Part shown: positions 1-57,600 of the stretch, in pieces | How the letters are laid out: the number at the start of each line of letters is the position of its first letter | How positions within the stretch are numbered: the first letter of the stretch is position 1 | From: Cristatella mucedo | Taxonomy: Eukaryota > Bryozoa > Phylactolaemata > Cristatellidae | Length of the DNA: 64,000 nt | Direction of reading: 5' to 3' | Assembly: GCA_009760855.2 (NCBI GenBank) | Contig: WPIO01000056.1 | Location: forward strand, 2,098,501-2,162,500 | Notes under the pieces: model-generated | Seen by the model: the letters and a program-made list of their open reading frames with translations, nothing else | What the model was told of the DNA's origin: nothing | Database searches by the model: none | Made by a program: the position numbers and the translations under genes

Positions 1-9531
<9,531 letters not shown>

Positions 9532-10193
9532 GGTCGCTCACGACCTCAGTCGCCGCCGCCGCAGCAGCGAGCCGGAGGCGGAGCTGCTTCGAAGGCATGT
9601 CCGCCGCATGTCAGGACGCGGCCGACAAAAGAGTCGCTGCCGATGCGCCGGCTGCTTATTATTGACAAGATAATTACTGACGGTTCCTGCATTATACGGA
9701 TGCGGAACCGGTTGTTTCGCAATATTTTTCTTAGCTCATTTAAAAGCCTCGTTTTGTACATTTTGCAACTCACATTATGTCGCCATCAAGATGGCGCAAG
9801 CGGCAGTGGCGGCGGCGGCGGTTTAACGTACGTAGCATCTGGACGGCTGATATCGCTTCTCGATACCGCGTATGGCCACGTCTACCAACGTCCGGCTGCC
9901 GCCGCTTCGCTTCGCCGGCTTCGGCTCAGCACCTCCGGGCTTCGACGGCATCGCCCTCCGATGGCGGTGGCGGCGCGCGCTGTAGACGAGCTCTCTGCTA
10001 ACCACCTCAATGCGAACCTCTTTAAACGCCCGAACGGCGGCGATCCGGCGGATCTCGACCCGAGTCTCGACGTCGTGTTCGCAGCAGGCAAAGTGGGCTC
10101 AAGCGGAAGTTCCGAGCGAGTGCTCCGCTCCTTTGCCGGCTGCCGCCTGTCGTCGTTCCGCTCGGCCTTTGCTATCGGTCGGAAGAATCCGCG
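9532..10193. promoter_or_regulatory. GC-rich interval between divergent first exons (putative bidirectional promoter)
   Basis: The interval is GC/CpG-rich over parts of its length and separates the minus-strand start at 9531 from a plus-strand ATG at 10194. No TATA box was identified. The promoter role is inferred from the position. Confidence 0.35.
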
Positions 10194-10298
10194 ATGTCCT
10201 CCACCGTGCGCCACTCGGCTCTGGCGGAACTGAGCGCTTTCCAGCGAGGCCGCACCTCTGCCGCTGCCGCCGCCGCCGAAGACTCATCTAGATCGAGG
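10194..10298 (+). CDS. probable first coding exon of an unidentified plus-strand gene
   Basis: An ATG opens exactly 35 codons (MSSTVRHSALAELSAFQRGR, then an Ala run and SSRSR), followed by a strong donor, GAGG|GTGAGT, in phase 0. The surrounding DNA is GC-rich, as expected of a 5' end. I could not find a following exon or recognise the protein, so this could be a chance ORF beside a GTGAGT. Confidence 0.35.
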
Positions 10299-14639
<4,341 letters not shown>

Positions 14640-15111
14640 TCTCACCAACAAGCGAAGAATCAAGATAGCCTCGTTTTTCCACGCGCTGCTGTTTGCGGCC
14701 ATGATCGGACGGATGGCGTCGACCGCGTGCCGCCAGGCGAGCGTGCGGCCGCCGAGGTTCCTGCGGCACTTCCCGCAGAGCGAGCCCGAGCCCTGGGAAT
14801 ACGCTTGGCTGGGCTCCGCCGTGCCGGCGGCGCTGGCGCTCCGAGCCGTCGCGCTCAACGGCAGGCGCCTCATGTGGCTCGCGCTAGCCGGCCACGTGGC
14901 GACCGGCGTCGTGCCGGTGCTGCTCGGCGCCTACGGACAGCGCGACGCCCTGGTCGCCGCCGCCTCGGCCGCCGAGCCGCTCGGCCGCGACGAGCTGGCC
15001 AGGCTCGCCTGGCTGGCGGCCGCCGCGCAGGTGCACGGCTTCTGCGTCTACTTCGCCGGCCGGCTGCTCGGCGCCTGGCGGACGCTGCTCAAGAAGAAGC
15101 GAGCTTGCTGA
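14640..15111 (+). CDS. JAGN1: Jagunal homolog, last coding exon
   Basis: Jagunal is a four-pass ER membrane protein needed for ER organisation and secretory traffic. The acceptor GTTATTCTTGCAG gives a phase-2 exon of 157 residues ending at TGA 15109-15111. It begins LTNKRRIKIASFFHALLFAA, which parallels the family segment before TM1 (NKSRLK..FFHVLLF in Drosophila). PWEYAWLGS then matches the WWEY/QWEY motif, and QVHGFCVYFAGRLLGAW the C-terminal QVHGFTLYFA helix. The protein ends in KKKRAC, close to the dilysine-type ER tail of the family. Hydrophobic segments fall near residues 9-27, 52-72, 77-97 and 122-140 of the exon. The 5' exon with the conserved GTDGSDF..HRERVA..Y start was not found upstream. 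The in-frame ATG at 14701 is internal, not the start. Confidence 0.92.
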
Positions 15112-15334
15112 GTCGGCTCCGCGCCAGCCAAACAGACTCCTCTACCGGCTCACGTGCCGCCAGGCTTGAAGCTTCGGCGGCGGCTCACTCGCCGGCATCA
15201 CTCACTGGCGAGGGACAGCTTGGGCATAAATATTTGGCGATCCCAGCTAATTGCCGGTACACCGCAGAAGCCGCAGCTCTCCCCCTCCTCCCGCCGGAGC
15301 TGCGATCGCCGGTCCGGACAGGGGCTCGCCGATC

Positions 15335-15424
<90 letters not shown>

Positions 15425-15850
15425 AAGGGCAGGTATGAAGGGCGAAGAAGGGCCGAAGGAACCGAGTCGCTGGGACAATTCGCGGCCGAATGTCGACGCT
15501 GTACCGACTCGGCGGCGAGGTTCTAATACAGAATTCAGAAACGAACCGCTCTCTCGTACGGCGACTCTCGGTTGCAGGCAACCGGTAGAAAGAGCCGCAA
15601 CGCCTAAGCAGAATCTCGGCTGACGTATGAGTGACGTATGTTTATTCGATAGAGCCACTAGTGTTAGAGCGAGTTAGGCGTGCCTCCCCCCCACGCCTGC
15701 GAAATCGGCCGCTCTCCAGCTGAAGATATGCATCACTAGTGCAGCGCTGCTTCTCTGCTGCCCACCCACTGCTTAAGAACAACCAGCATTACAGGAAGTC
15801 ATCGGGCAGCAGTTGCGCATAGTCTCCAGGCCACGACACGGGGAGGGCTG
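15112..15850. repeat. JAGN1 3' flank with (TA)n microsatellite
   Basis: Downstream of the JAGN1 stop. A TA-dinucleotide tract with a few TACA interruptions spans about 15337-15425. The remainder is anonymous. Confidence 0.85.
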
Positions 15851-15859
15851 AGTTTCTTA

Positions 15860-16092
15860 GTACTAAATTGTGCTTATGAGTGCTGACACTGTGCATGCTA
15901 CCACTAACCACATTTGCATGCTGACCCTGTGCATGTCACCCCTAACCATATTATTCATTTTGTTTGTTTTTCAAGCATGATTTTACTTACCATTCAATTG
16001 CATTTCACTTTGCAGCAAATGTAAAGCGCCTAGAAAGAGATTAAGTTCTCTGAGGGCGCTTTATTAAGTGCATTATTATTATTATTATTATT
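15860..16092 (+). mobile_element. LINE A 3' end
   Basis: A forward 3' UTR with the repeated TGCTGACACTGTGCATGCT motif, then the hairpin (AAAGCGCC, AGAGATTAAGTTCTCT, GGGCGCTTT) and an (ATT)n tail. 5'-truncated. Confidence 0.85.
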
Positions 16093-18308
16093 AAATAAGC
16101 CGCAGTAAAATTCGTAAAAAAACCCGCAGTGGCCAAAAGGACGACCTGTAATAATGCCGGTCGAGATAGAATGCGGCTCAGTTGACAGGTCGCGAGGCCG
16201 AAGCTTCGCAAAGCTTGCTGCTGCTCTGCAGTCCTTCCAATTCCTGCTTCGGCTGGAGGAATTTGACTCGCTGTTGCGACGTGTCAGCTGTCGGCTTCGT
16301 CTTCTGACTGGCGTCTCTCGCCGGCGAACCTTTTCACGATTCCGTCGAATTTCCGAATGTAGAAAAGAGAAATTAGTCGGAATATGCCCACGAGCAGGAC
16401 CTGCAGCGAAAGCACAGATGACGAAGCTTCGTCAGACTCCCAAACTAAAGAGCAAAGGTAAGCGAGAAGAGAAGCACATTGGCTCGTTCAGCTGCACTCC
16501 GGGACAATCGAACCACTGCTTGACTGACTGGCAAGCAGCGATTCCAACCGCGTCGGCTTAGCAAGGATACCGAAGCAAGGATACGGCTTAGCAAGGATAC
16601 CGAAGTAGCAGCAGCAGCTCCGGATAACTCCCATGCCGATCCTGACCAGGTGCCGACAATGACCCCTTACGTTGCATCTGCCCCTGACCAGGTGCCGGCC
16701 ATGCATCAGAACGTTCGGCAGCACCGAGCGTTGACGACGCACCAGGAAACAAACGCCTCGGCATCAGCCAGGATAAGGAGTGACAGGCGCAACAAGGAGT
16801 GACACGTGACTGCACCAGGGAATGCACTATCAGGTCCCCTGGCCTTGCATGGCTGCAATGGTAGGGAGATGCGTCCACAAAAGGCTTGGCTAACGTATGC
16901 AAGCAAAAAAAAGCAAAATAATGATAGACCGAATGAAACTATGCAGATGTGGATGCAGAAACGTGATCTAAAATAAGCACAAAAAGATTGTCTGTCTTCC
17001 TGCTGCACTTCAGTGCTATGTTGGGCACTTGGCTACGATGGGGCTGCACTATTCCCAGGTACGAATAAACTACACATTCTTTCAAAGGCAACTCTCATCC
17101 GAATTCCGGTAGATTGTTGACGTCACTAAGAAACATCATCGTCTGAAAGGAGCCGACCACTTGGCCAGACCTATAGCTTGTCACCATCCATCGGGACTAC
17201 GGTAAAATATAAGAAGAATTCCTGAGCGTAGAAGATCAAAGTAGCAGCAGCAGCCAAGGGAGGCAGGTGCGACACAGCTGCCAGATTACGAGAGCCGACA
17301 CAGTCGCAGACCATCACTGCCGGCACGAGCAGACGAAACACTTTTGCAGCCTCCAAAATCAAACATCGAATTACGATCAGCACATGCTGATCGTGCCAGA
17401 GCACTGACCGTCGAGCTGGCATCACGTGCAGTCACACACAGCACGTGCACTCGCAGTCTTCTAGGAAGTCAAGAGAGCCGGACCTCCGAGCGAGTCGGCA
17501 TGCCGAGTTCCCCAAGAGCCAACCGAAGGGCTGCCACGCTGGGCTAAGACACGCCGAACCTTCTCTGTCTGCTACGCAGTACCTCCCTCGGTGGGGGAGA
17601 GGGGCTCCTTCGCTCTGTATGCTACGGCCAAATGCACTCATTCAAGTCATGCTGAGCTGGCTACTGCCATAGAAGCTGCCTATCACAGCCTGAATTCGAC
17701 AAGGCTTTGGCACAGCCATAGCGAAATGGCTCGATACTTGACAGCAACAAAAGCTAGCGTTAGCAACGTTTTCGGCAGGCTTGTCCCCTTTGCTCATTTT
17801 AAAATGCAACTCGGCACTAGGCAATAACTTGGTGCTCATAACGCAATCGATACGAGATCCTAATTACTGGTCTGGCTCGCTGCCCTGGGACTACGTCCGT
17901 CTGCATACTACCGGTGGCTTCAGCAGCAGCAGCACATGCAGCCACAGTTGCACACAGCAAGCTTCGGCTTTGCCGTTTTAATCGGCTGCAGCATTTGCAC
18001 GTCGGGGCAAGCTGCCCGGGAGGGAGCCCAAACCTATCGGCAAATAGTTTACGATGGCAGGCTCCTATTTAGGTGAAGGCTGCCGATGAATCGCGATGAG
18101 AGTGCCGAGCTACAAAACTGCAGCCACCCTGAAGTGCAACCAACTCCTCAGCTAGTCTCTGCTGCCGAACCATTCAATGTGCAACTTCCGACTAAGGCTC
18201 GAGTGCTTACACCCTTTCCATTATCATCAAAAAAATCGACCAGATACACAACTGCTATCATCATCATCATCATCATCAAGTGGATCGAAGGGAGTAGGCC
18301 AGCATTAA
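16093..18308. other. no confident gene
   Basis: ORFs at 16154-16561 (+) and 17171-17425 (-) match nothing I know. A short direct repeat (GGCTTAGCAAGGATACCGAAG) occurs near 16555-16605, and (ATC)n near 18258-18280. Downstream KDSR exons or its 3' UTR could lie here. Confidence 0.5.
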
Positions 18309-40990
<22,682 letters not shown>

Positions 40991-41225
40991 GGAAAGAGCA
41001 TCCGACCTTGGCATTGCTTCGACTTCCGTCGCCACTTCCGCGAGCCTTGCGGGTTGCTCCCGCTGAGCGAGCTGCTTTTTCCGACGGACGGAACTCGTGA
41101 TAAGGCGGCGTCAGCCGCGTGAACTTCGAGCGGCCGGGCATCTGGTCTAGCCGTGCGGGTGACGCAGACCGCGACTGACACGCTTTACGTGCGAGAACCA
41201 ATTTCGCCGCGTCAGGCATTACAGG

Positions 41226-41800
41226 GTAATAATAATAATAATGCACTTGACAAAGCGCCCTCAGAGAACTCAATCTCTTTCTCGGCGCTTTACATTTGCT
41301 GCAAAGGGAAACGCGATTTAATGGTGAGTAATAGCATGCTTGATAAACAACACGAATAACATGGTTAGGGATGACATACACAGGGTTAGCATGCAAATGT
41401 GGTCAGTGGCAGCATGCACAGTGTCAGCACGAATAAGCACATTAAGGACGAATCACAGGGACCCACTAAATGCTGTCCTAAATAAGTGTGTTTTAAGTTC
41501 TTTTGAAATGTGGTCAAGTCTTGGGATGTTGTTACTCAAACGGGAGTGAGTTCCAGGCTTTGGGAGCATACGAACTAAATGCACGGTCTCCAAAGGATTT
41601 GAGGTTTGTGCGAGGTATTGGTAAATTGCTGGATTCCGAAAAGCGGGTGGTACGATGCTTGGCCTGTTGGGGGAGTAGATCTGAGAGATAGGCTGGTGCC
41701 AGAGAATAAAGTGACCTAAAAGTGAGCGACAAAACCTTGAAGTCGATCCGTTGCTTGACTGGGAGCTAGTGCAGGTCGGCGAGAAGTGGTGGCATGTAAT
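41226..41800 (-). mobile_element. LINE A copy (reverse), young-looking 3' end
   Basis: The (AAT)n tail, hairpin and 3' UTR are followed by a reverse reading with NLKSFGDRAFSSYAPKAWNS and SDLLPQQAKHRTT. It lies about 200 bp upstream of KDSR exon 1. Confidence 0.88.
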
Positions 41801-41977
41801 TCATCTGTTTACGGGTAGAGAATAGCGCTCCTCACTGCCTACCTCGTCGCACTAAAAACTGTAGCTCCTCGGAAAGATACTTATGCTACTTTCGACTTGA
41901 TTTGCCTCTGTATGTAAAACACAGCGTTAGGGCCCCGCCGTCGGACATTTCCGTTTTCGATTGCCGACCTGCAGTGC

Positions 41978-42155
41978 GCATATATGTCAAGTGCCTAGAA
42001 AGAGATCGAGTTCTCTGAGGACGCTGTGCAAATTAAGGTGCTCGCCCCGACCAAGGTCTGGCCGAGGTCGTGGGCTCGAGCCTCGAGGCATATGTGAAGC
42101 GTCTGAATAGAGATTAAGCTCTCGTAGGAAGATATGCAAATGAATTATGTTTTTT
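41978..42155 (+). mobile_element. hairpin tail plus SINE B copy
   Basis: 41978-42036 is a LINE A tail. 42036-42155 is a SINE B (GGTGCTCGCCCCGACCAAGG, GGTCGTGGGCTCGAGCC, GTGAAGCGTCTGAATAGAGA). Confidence 0.75.
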
Positions 42156-42344
42156 TACTTATATATTCGAATAGTATGTTATTTTCGAGGACCGTGGTAA
42201 CCTTATCCGGCGTCCTTGACCGCTTAGGTCCTTATCAAACCCTCGCTCGCTGCAGCTGCTGGTAATTGGATATCAGCTTATTAGCCTAGCTTTCAAACTA
42301 AGCTTAGCTTACTTGCTGGATATTAGCTTCTTTGACGGCCTCAT

Positions 42345-42470
42345 TTCTATAGCGGCAGAAGAGACTTGAAGTCTGTCACAGCCGCTTTCAGTTGGAAAAA
42401 CAGCATCGTTCACTGCACGATTCGAACGCACGACCTCGGTCGTGAAGAGAGAGCACCTTACTTACCTCCT
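42345..42470 (-). mobile_element. SINE A copy (reverse)
   Basis: TCTATAGCGGCAGAAGAGAC then GATTCGAACGCACGACCTCG: the reversed SINE A body and B box, diverged. Confidence 0.65.
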
Positions 42471-42476
42471 GGGACG

Positions 42477-42940
42477 ATGACGCAAAGCGCCGAGCCGCGA
42501 ACCTACATCGGTTTCCACCGGCTCGACGCTATCAACTGGCTGCGGCAGGAAGCGCCCATGCCAGAAGAAGGTCAAGAAGTGAACGCACACCGCTGGCGAG
42601 CCACACGCTTGCATGAGACATTTTCGTCACATGTATGCGAGGATCATTACCATCTCGGAGACCCTCTTTGCATGCGACTACGCTCGCGGTTTGAGGTTGC
42701 GATTTATGAGCAACCGGCTTGCTAGCTTATGGATGCCGGTCTGCTTCTCGTGCCGTGTTCGCGAAACGACCGAATCCAAGCACAAGGAATATGCTCGGGC
42801 ACCGACGACCTGGCGATTACTGCCAGCGTCTATTGTAGGAAAGGCTTATCCAACGTGAGAAAACGGACCAAACGGATCGGCTGTGCTGGCTCAGATTTCT
42901 ATCTGATAGCGTACAAGCAAACATCGGCAAAGGATTGATT
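42477..42940 (+). CDS. unidentified open frames
   Basis: The ATG at 42477 opens MTQSAEPRTYIGFHRLDAIN and continues to a stop at 42725. An overlapping frame from 42729 to 42938 includes SNVRKRTKRIGCAGSDFYLI. The composition is protein-like but no family is recognised, and no splice sites were tested. It starts right after a SINE A. Confidence 0.2.
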
Positions 42941-43177
42941 CGATGCGACTAAACGATGCTGGCGAATCCGTTGGCATTTTTTCCTTAATGGCGCGGGAAT
43001 TCTACTTACAACTAAATACATTCAAAAGTATAGAAAAATTGCTAAAAGAAAAAACTGGAAGGTCGATATAAAAGAATGCATACAAAATTAACTAAAGATG
43101 AAGCCTCGAAGATTAGAAGATTCACAGCGACCTGCGTGGCACGTGATACGGGTTGGCGGAATACAGCGATGTTTCCT

Positions 43178-43310
<133 letters not shown>

Positions 43311-43529
43311 AAAGGACTCGGTAGATAATGCAGTTCGACGGTTCTATTTTTGCTGCTTACTACGATTCCGACAGTGCTGTCTTGATTTCACTTCTGGAGC
43401 CATGTCCTGGTAACCTGCTGACATTTAGGAAACGTTCACCTCATCAACTTTCATCTTTCACCCCAGCTTTCTCGTGCTTTTTTTTCTGGTGGGTCACATA
43501 ACCTCGGTGGCTCGAAGGAAACATGAGAT

Positions 43530-43606
43530 TTATCAAATGTAAAGTGCCTAGAAAGAGATTGAGTTATCTGAGGGTGCTATATCAAATTTATGATTACTAT
43601 AATTAT
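43530..43606 (+). mobile_element. LINE A 3'-tail fragment
   Basis: ATGTAAAGTGCCTAGAAAGA, GAGGGTGCTATATC, then an ATT-like tail. The rest of 43.3-44.1 kb shows nothing recognisable. Confidence 0.75.
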
Positions 43607-44114
43607 TACCTGGCAAGTGGAATGTGAAGTGTTAGCTATTCCGCTCCACGAAGCCAGTACGGACACGCCGATACTTCTGAAAAGCGGCAGCTTACTCAAA
43701 ATGGCTGGTTGGATCAATTAACAACCGTGAGAGTGTTCGATCAAAAACCACTCTTTCCAGTCACCATCAGTATAGAGTCGGATTCACGACGAATTAAGCG
43801 TGTGGTTTATCGTATTAAAGCGCCATCAGTGAGAATTTGCCATATATCGCTAGATGGGTTTGTAATGCAATGGGCCTAATTGAGTAGGGCTGCATCAGCA
43901 ATGGCCTCAGCATGTAAAACCAGACCGTATAGGCTGCCTGATAGTACAGCCTGGTTGCATCTAAAGCGATACAAAATAAGGTGGTATATCGTGGCATGCT
44001 GCTCTGCCTATAGCCATCAAATGCCAGTTGTAAATGAATTCTTACAATTTGACCATGTTAGGTAAAACTCCGTCAAGGACTGGCTTGCTAGTTTTACGTT
44101 GGACCATTATGCTT

Positions 44115-44300
44115 GTGAGCCGTAATAGCTCACTAGGTAAGCTGATTGCTTTTCACGACCACGGCCCCGAGGTCGTGGGTTCGAATTCTGTGGTGGGCGA
44201 TCCTTTATCGCCACTGCAAGCGGTGGTGATAGCCGTAAAGGCTCTTCTGTCGCTATACAAAAAGAGGCTGTTAAATCATCTAGCATTTTTTTGTTATAAT
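44115..44300 (+). mobile_element. SINE A copy
   Basis: AGCTCACTAGGTAAGCTG (A-box-like), GAGGTCGTGGGTTCGAATTC (B box), GCCGTAAAGGCTCTTCTGTC, then CTATACAAAAAGAGGCTGTT. Confidence 0.85.
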
Positions 44301-44699
44301 AGACGATGTAAATAATCAACATCTTGGGAAAACCACAGCAGACATTGAGATCGAAACTGAATATTCGATCACGACTGTGCCCCTTAGTTATTTGTATGCT
44401 ACCGAGTATGCTTGACCGGATGTTTGACAAAAATAACATCGCGAGCTGTACCTTCCAAGTGGCAAGGTCAGCACCGTGTAACAAGTCATTCGGCTTCCAC
44501 TTGGTAGAGAATAAGTTAAAGCTTAGCATGATCTGGCGTGATATCATTCGACTGGAGCTTTCGCCACCCCTTACAGTAATTTTAGCTCAATTTTCGACAT
44601 CCGGAGCTGGTCGTAGCTGGAGCGAACAAACAATTCCAGTCGACATTTTAGGACTGCTTTACGACAGCCAATGCAGTTCTGATTGAATCGAGTTGCTTG

Positions 44700-44855
44700 G
44701 TAAATAAGGATAACAATACAAACATTTGTATTGGCCCTAAGAGAATCAAATCTCTTGCTAGGCATTTTGCATATGCAGGAAAGAAGCACGTCAAAGTGGT
44801 GAGTGATGACCCGTACAGCGGAGTCACGTGCATAAGCCCACAAAGAGAAATTGTT

Positions 44856-44922
<67 letters not shown>

Positions 44923-46390
44923 CAGATGCTGTTAGGAACATTAGAGTTTTTGAGCTTTTTTCAAGCGTTTTCAAATCAGGGATGTCGCGACGTAAGTCGT
45001 GAGTGAGTTCTAGGATTTGAAGCATACGAACTGAAGATATGGTGTCTGACTAATTTGAGGTTGGTTTGAAGCCCAGGTAAATGGATTGAGTCACATCAGT
45101 GGTAGAAATGAAGCCTAAAAAAATAATTAAAAAAATATATATAATTCATTTGTATAGCGCCCCAAGAGAACTAAATCTCTATTCAGGTGCTTCACATATG
45201 CCTCAGGGCTCGAGCTCACGACCTCAGCCAGACCTTAAGCCTAGCCTAAAGCGTCGTTGTTCGGATGGGTGGAGCACAAGAATGGAAGAACCATAAAAGT
45301 GAGTAAAATAACCTTGAAGTCCATTACTTTGTTTAGTGGTTGAGAGCCAGTGCAGGTCGATGAGAAATGGCGCAATGTGACAACTAGATGACTACGACCT
45401 TCAAGCGTAGCTGCTGAGTTCGAAACAACGGTAAGCTTTTTATTGCTCAGGCAGAAGACCTGCGATTAATATATAAGTTACAAAGTCAAGATGAAATGTC
45501 GCAAATGCATGGACCATGGCTGCGGTATCCCTGTCCAAGCGGACGAGTACTTTTGCAATGGTACGTAGCTGCAAACAAGCGGCCAAACTAGGTCGAGGAT
45601 CTGATGCAGGTCATCCACTGAAACAGGGACTTCGGAACAGGACGCCTGGACTGCCTGCAGATGCTACATGAAATATGTCCGAGCAGAATCCATCTTGAGA
45701 ATTACGTTTTCCAATTTCTAGGTACGGTACTAGTTAGTTGGTTTTTATCGCCATTTAATTTGAGAAGGTTTTCCATCCAGATGCGTATGTCGGCAATACA
45801 TCTTGATGAGGAGTTCGGCGTGCTGGAAGGCAGGGAGGGATCAAAGCACAGGGAATGCTGCTGCTTGTCACCTACATAAAAATTAAACCCGTGATTGCTC
45901 GGAAACTGGGAGCGTACAAATTGTGAAAAGAAACTGAACGGCACAAACGTTTAAGGCACCACTATACTTTAAAGGCCCCTCAGATGATTTTTCCTTGCTA
46001 GGTCGAAGCTTTGAAATCTCCCTATGCCGATAGGACGTAAACTACTGCAGAGCTGTGTTAGTGATGACAGGCGCTCAAGTAGAACAAGGTCACGAGTAGC
46101 ATCATGTGATGCCAAAGATAGATTCCACCTAAGTCAGCATTCCTGAAAAGGGCGTTATACACTTGCAGCAATGCTGACCGGAGTGACTAGCTCTAAAACC
46201 TGTCTGGAACTTACTGGCAATCTTTGAAGTTTTGATGTAAGAGTTTAACTCATATGCAACTTAACGTTCCAGCAGCGTTGGTAGGAACGACAGTAGATAG
46301 GGTGACAGGCAGAGGTTTCGACTTCTTACTGAGTAGCCTTACAAGTCTTTTTGAAGTATGCAGGGACGTATCCTGCGGATGACGATTTAT
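44700..46390 (-). mobile_element. LINE A copy (reverse), old, carrying (GA)n and a SINE B
   Basis: Reversed tail 44715-44790, then a (GA)n tract (44858-44918), a SINE B tail/head reversed at about 45135-45235, and diverged LINE A sequence to about 46390 (for example the reversed reading FYVGDKQQHSLCFDPSLPSS near 45890-45830). Confidence 0.7.
44858..44918. repeat. (GA)n microsatellite inside a LINE A
   Basis: A GA run in the middle of the LINE A 3' UTR. Confidence 0.95.
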
Positions 46391-46524
46391 CTATTATGTT
46401 ACTTGTACGTGGAAGCAGGAAAAGCATGCAAGGGAAGGTCTCAGGAAGAGATCTGTAGATGTGGGAGATAGAGGGCTTCTAGCCTTCTTAGGACTAGGGG
46501 ATGAACTTCCCCGAGATGAGTTAT

Positions 46525-46910
46525 TACCCACTTCACGTGGTGGCAATAGCCACTGAGGCTCTTCTGCAGCTACATAAATGAGGCTGTTCAATCAGCCCTC
46601 ACCTTGGCGAGGGCATTTGTTGCGTCAGGCCAGAAGTTCGAGATTGAGAAAAAGCAGGGAACCCTAAGGTGAAGAGTCCAGCAAAGTAGTCACGAAGCAA
46701 AGTTTTATTACGTGCTTATACGCATGTAGAGAGACCAGAGCCAGTACGTATGCACACATACTTATATCGATGAGTACTGGTTTGGCCCAGTGGTAAAGGT
46801 GCTTGCCCAGACCAAGGCCTGGCCGAGATCGTGAACTCGAACCCCGTGGCATTTGTGAAGCGCCTGAATAGAGATGAGTTCTCTTAAGGGCGCTATACAA
46901 ATTAATTCTA
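46525..46910 (+). mobile_element. SINE A fragment and SINE B copy
   Basis: 46525-46600 is a SINE A 3' fragment (AGGCTCTTCTGCAGCTACAT). 46772-46910 is a SINE B with A-box TGGCCCAGTGGTAAAGG, a B-box-like GAACTCGAACCCC and tail GTGAAGCGCCTGAATAGAGA, GGGCGCTATACAAATTAATT. Confidence 0.8.
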
Positions 46911-47204
46911 ATACTTAAAATAGCTTTAGGGTGCTAAATAAATAAAAATTATAGCTGGGGCCAACAGAGGCTGGATGCTTTGCTGGGCAACATCAACACA
47001 TGCAAAACCAGGCTCCCACAGCGTAAGTGATTAGCTTTGGCTACGTTGAAAAATAGTCTTGGGCATACGTTCTGTCTACTGGTCTTATCATGTAAAAATG
47101 AATTACAAAGTATCCTGTGAGCTTCAAACAGCCACTAAATTCAATAATAAACATCCATATTAGAGGTGGGTGTGCTCAAACTACGATTAGGGTGGTTGTA
47201 ACCC

Positions 47205-47801
47205 TCAAAAGGTTTTCGTGAGATTATTCAAGTAAGGATGGCAGCGATGGAAGGAGGGAGAGGCAGAATCTATGTATAGTGCGGATGGGACGGTGCAGCA
47301 GCAAATGGGAGAAGTGCCGCTTCTACAAGATCCTTCACTGCCCGAAAATTCTGGACAAGTGCAAAGCACTACGTCATCACAATCGACAAGGTACTTCCCC
47401 ATAGCTGTATCACAAGCAGACGATTCACACGGCACTTGAACTTCACTGCAACTTGGCACTTGGTTATCATAATACTTCCCACGAGCACCAGAGCTGCCTG
47501 GTAGTGATATCCTCACTGGCATATCGTGGCCAGCTGTAACCCTACACAAAGGTGTAAGTAAGAAGTGCATGATAGTGCGTACTTCGTCAATGACCGCCAG
47601 CCAATCCTTGGTTTCGGGTGGCCAGTTATATAAGACAGAACATTCGTCGAGGTACACACGTACGACTACACGGTGCAGTAATACGTACAGCAAAGCATCA
47701 CACGTCCGACATTCAGACAGGAGCCGATTTGATTCCACTGATAACCCAGCAAGATAGTGCACGTGTCTCAATAGATTTTTTACTGCCTGCACTGCAAACA
47801 C
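47205..47801 (-). CDS. unidentified 198-codon open frame downstream of the FASTK-domain gene
   Basis: The frame includes AVKNLLRHVHYLAGLSVESN, LLYVLLHRVVVRVYLDECSV and ETKDWLAVIDEVRTIMHFLL, which look like helical protein. A possible acceptor (GTGTTTGCAG) lies at its start. It sits 160 bp beyond the FASTK-domain stop on the same strand, so it may also be 3' UTR. No family recognised. Confidence 0.3.
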   Translation of the reverse strand: MFAVQAVKNLLRHVHYLAGLSVESNRLLSECRTCDALLYVLLHRVVVRVYLDECSVLYNWPPETKDWLAVIDEVRTIMHFLLTPLCRVTAGHDMPVRISLPGSSGARGKYYDNQVPSCSEVQVPCESSACDTAMGKYLVDCDDVVLCTCPEFSGSEGSCRSGTSPICCCTVPSALYIDSASPSFHRCHPYLNNLTKTF

Positions 47802-47963
47802 GGCTTACAAAAACGCAAACCTCATCGTGCTTCGTAGAAAAAAAATTGAACGAGTTCGGAACACCGACGCATCCTTCAGCGGACGCCTACATGCAGTCAG
47901 AACTGCTCGCTCCTGGCAACTAGCTTTGCACAAGCAGCGGACGCGGCCTTCGTTTGCACCCAA

Positions 47964-57252
<9,289 letters not shown>

Positions 57253-57403
57253 CGCGGGGCGGCTGGCAGTGCGGCGGCGACGGCGGGCTGCTCTCGTCCG
57301 GTCGGCGGCGGCGGCGGCAGGCTAAGAAACGCCGCACGGCGGAGAGCGTGCAACGTCTCGCGACAGCGCCGCTCGGCCCTCCCGTCGGGCTTGGCGCCGA
57401 GCG

Positions 57404-57449
<46 letters not shown>

Positions 57450-57600
57450 AGAGAGAGAGAGAGAGAGAGAGAGCGCGAGAGAGAGAGAGAGAGAGAGCAC
57501 GCACGAGGCGCTCGGTCGATGAGCCGATCGCCGCGTGAGCCGCCGCAGCACCGACTTACTTACGTTAAGTTACTGGTAGGTTGCTGTTGCGACGCCACGC
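57253..57600. promoter_or_regulatory. FASTKD 5' flank, GC-rich with (GA)n
   Basis: GC-rich DNA upstream of the ATG, with (GA)n broken by GCGA units at about 57406-57500. A promoter role is inferred from position; no TATA box seen. Confidence 0.4.
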
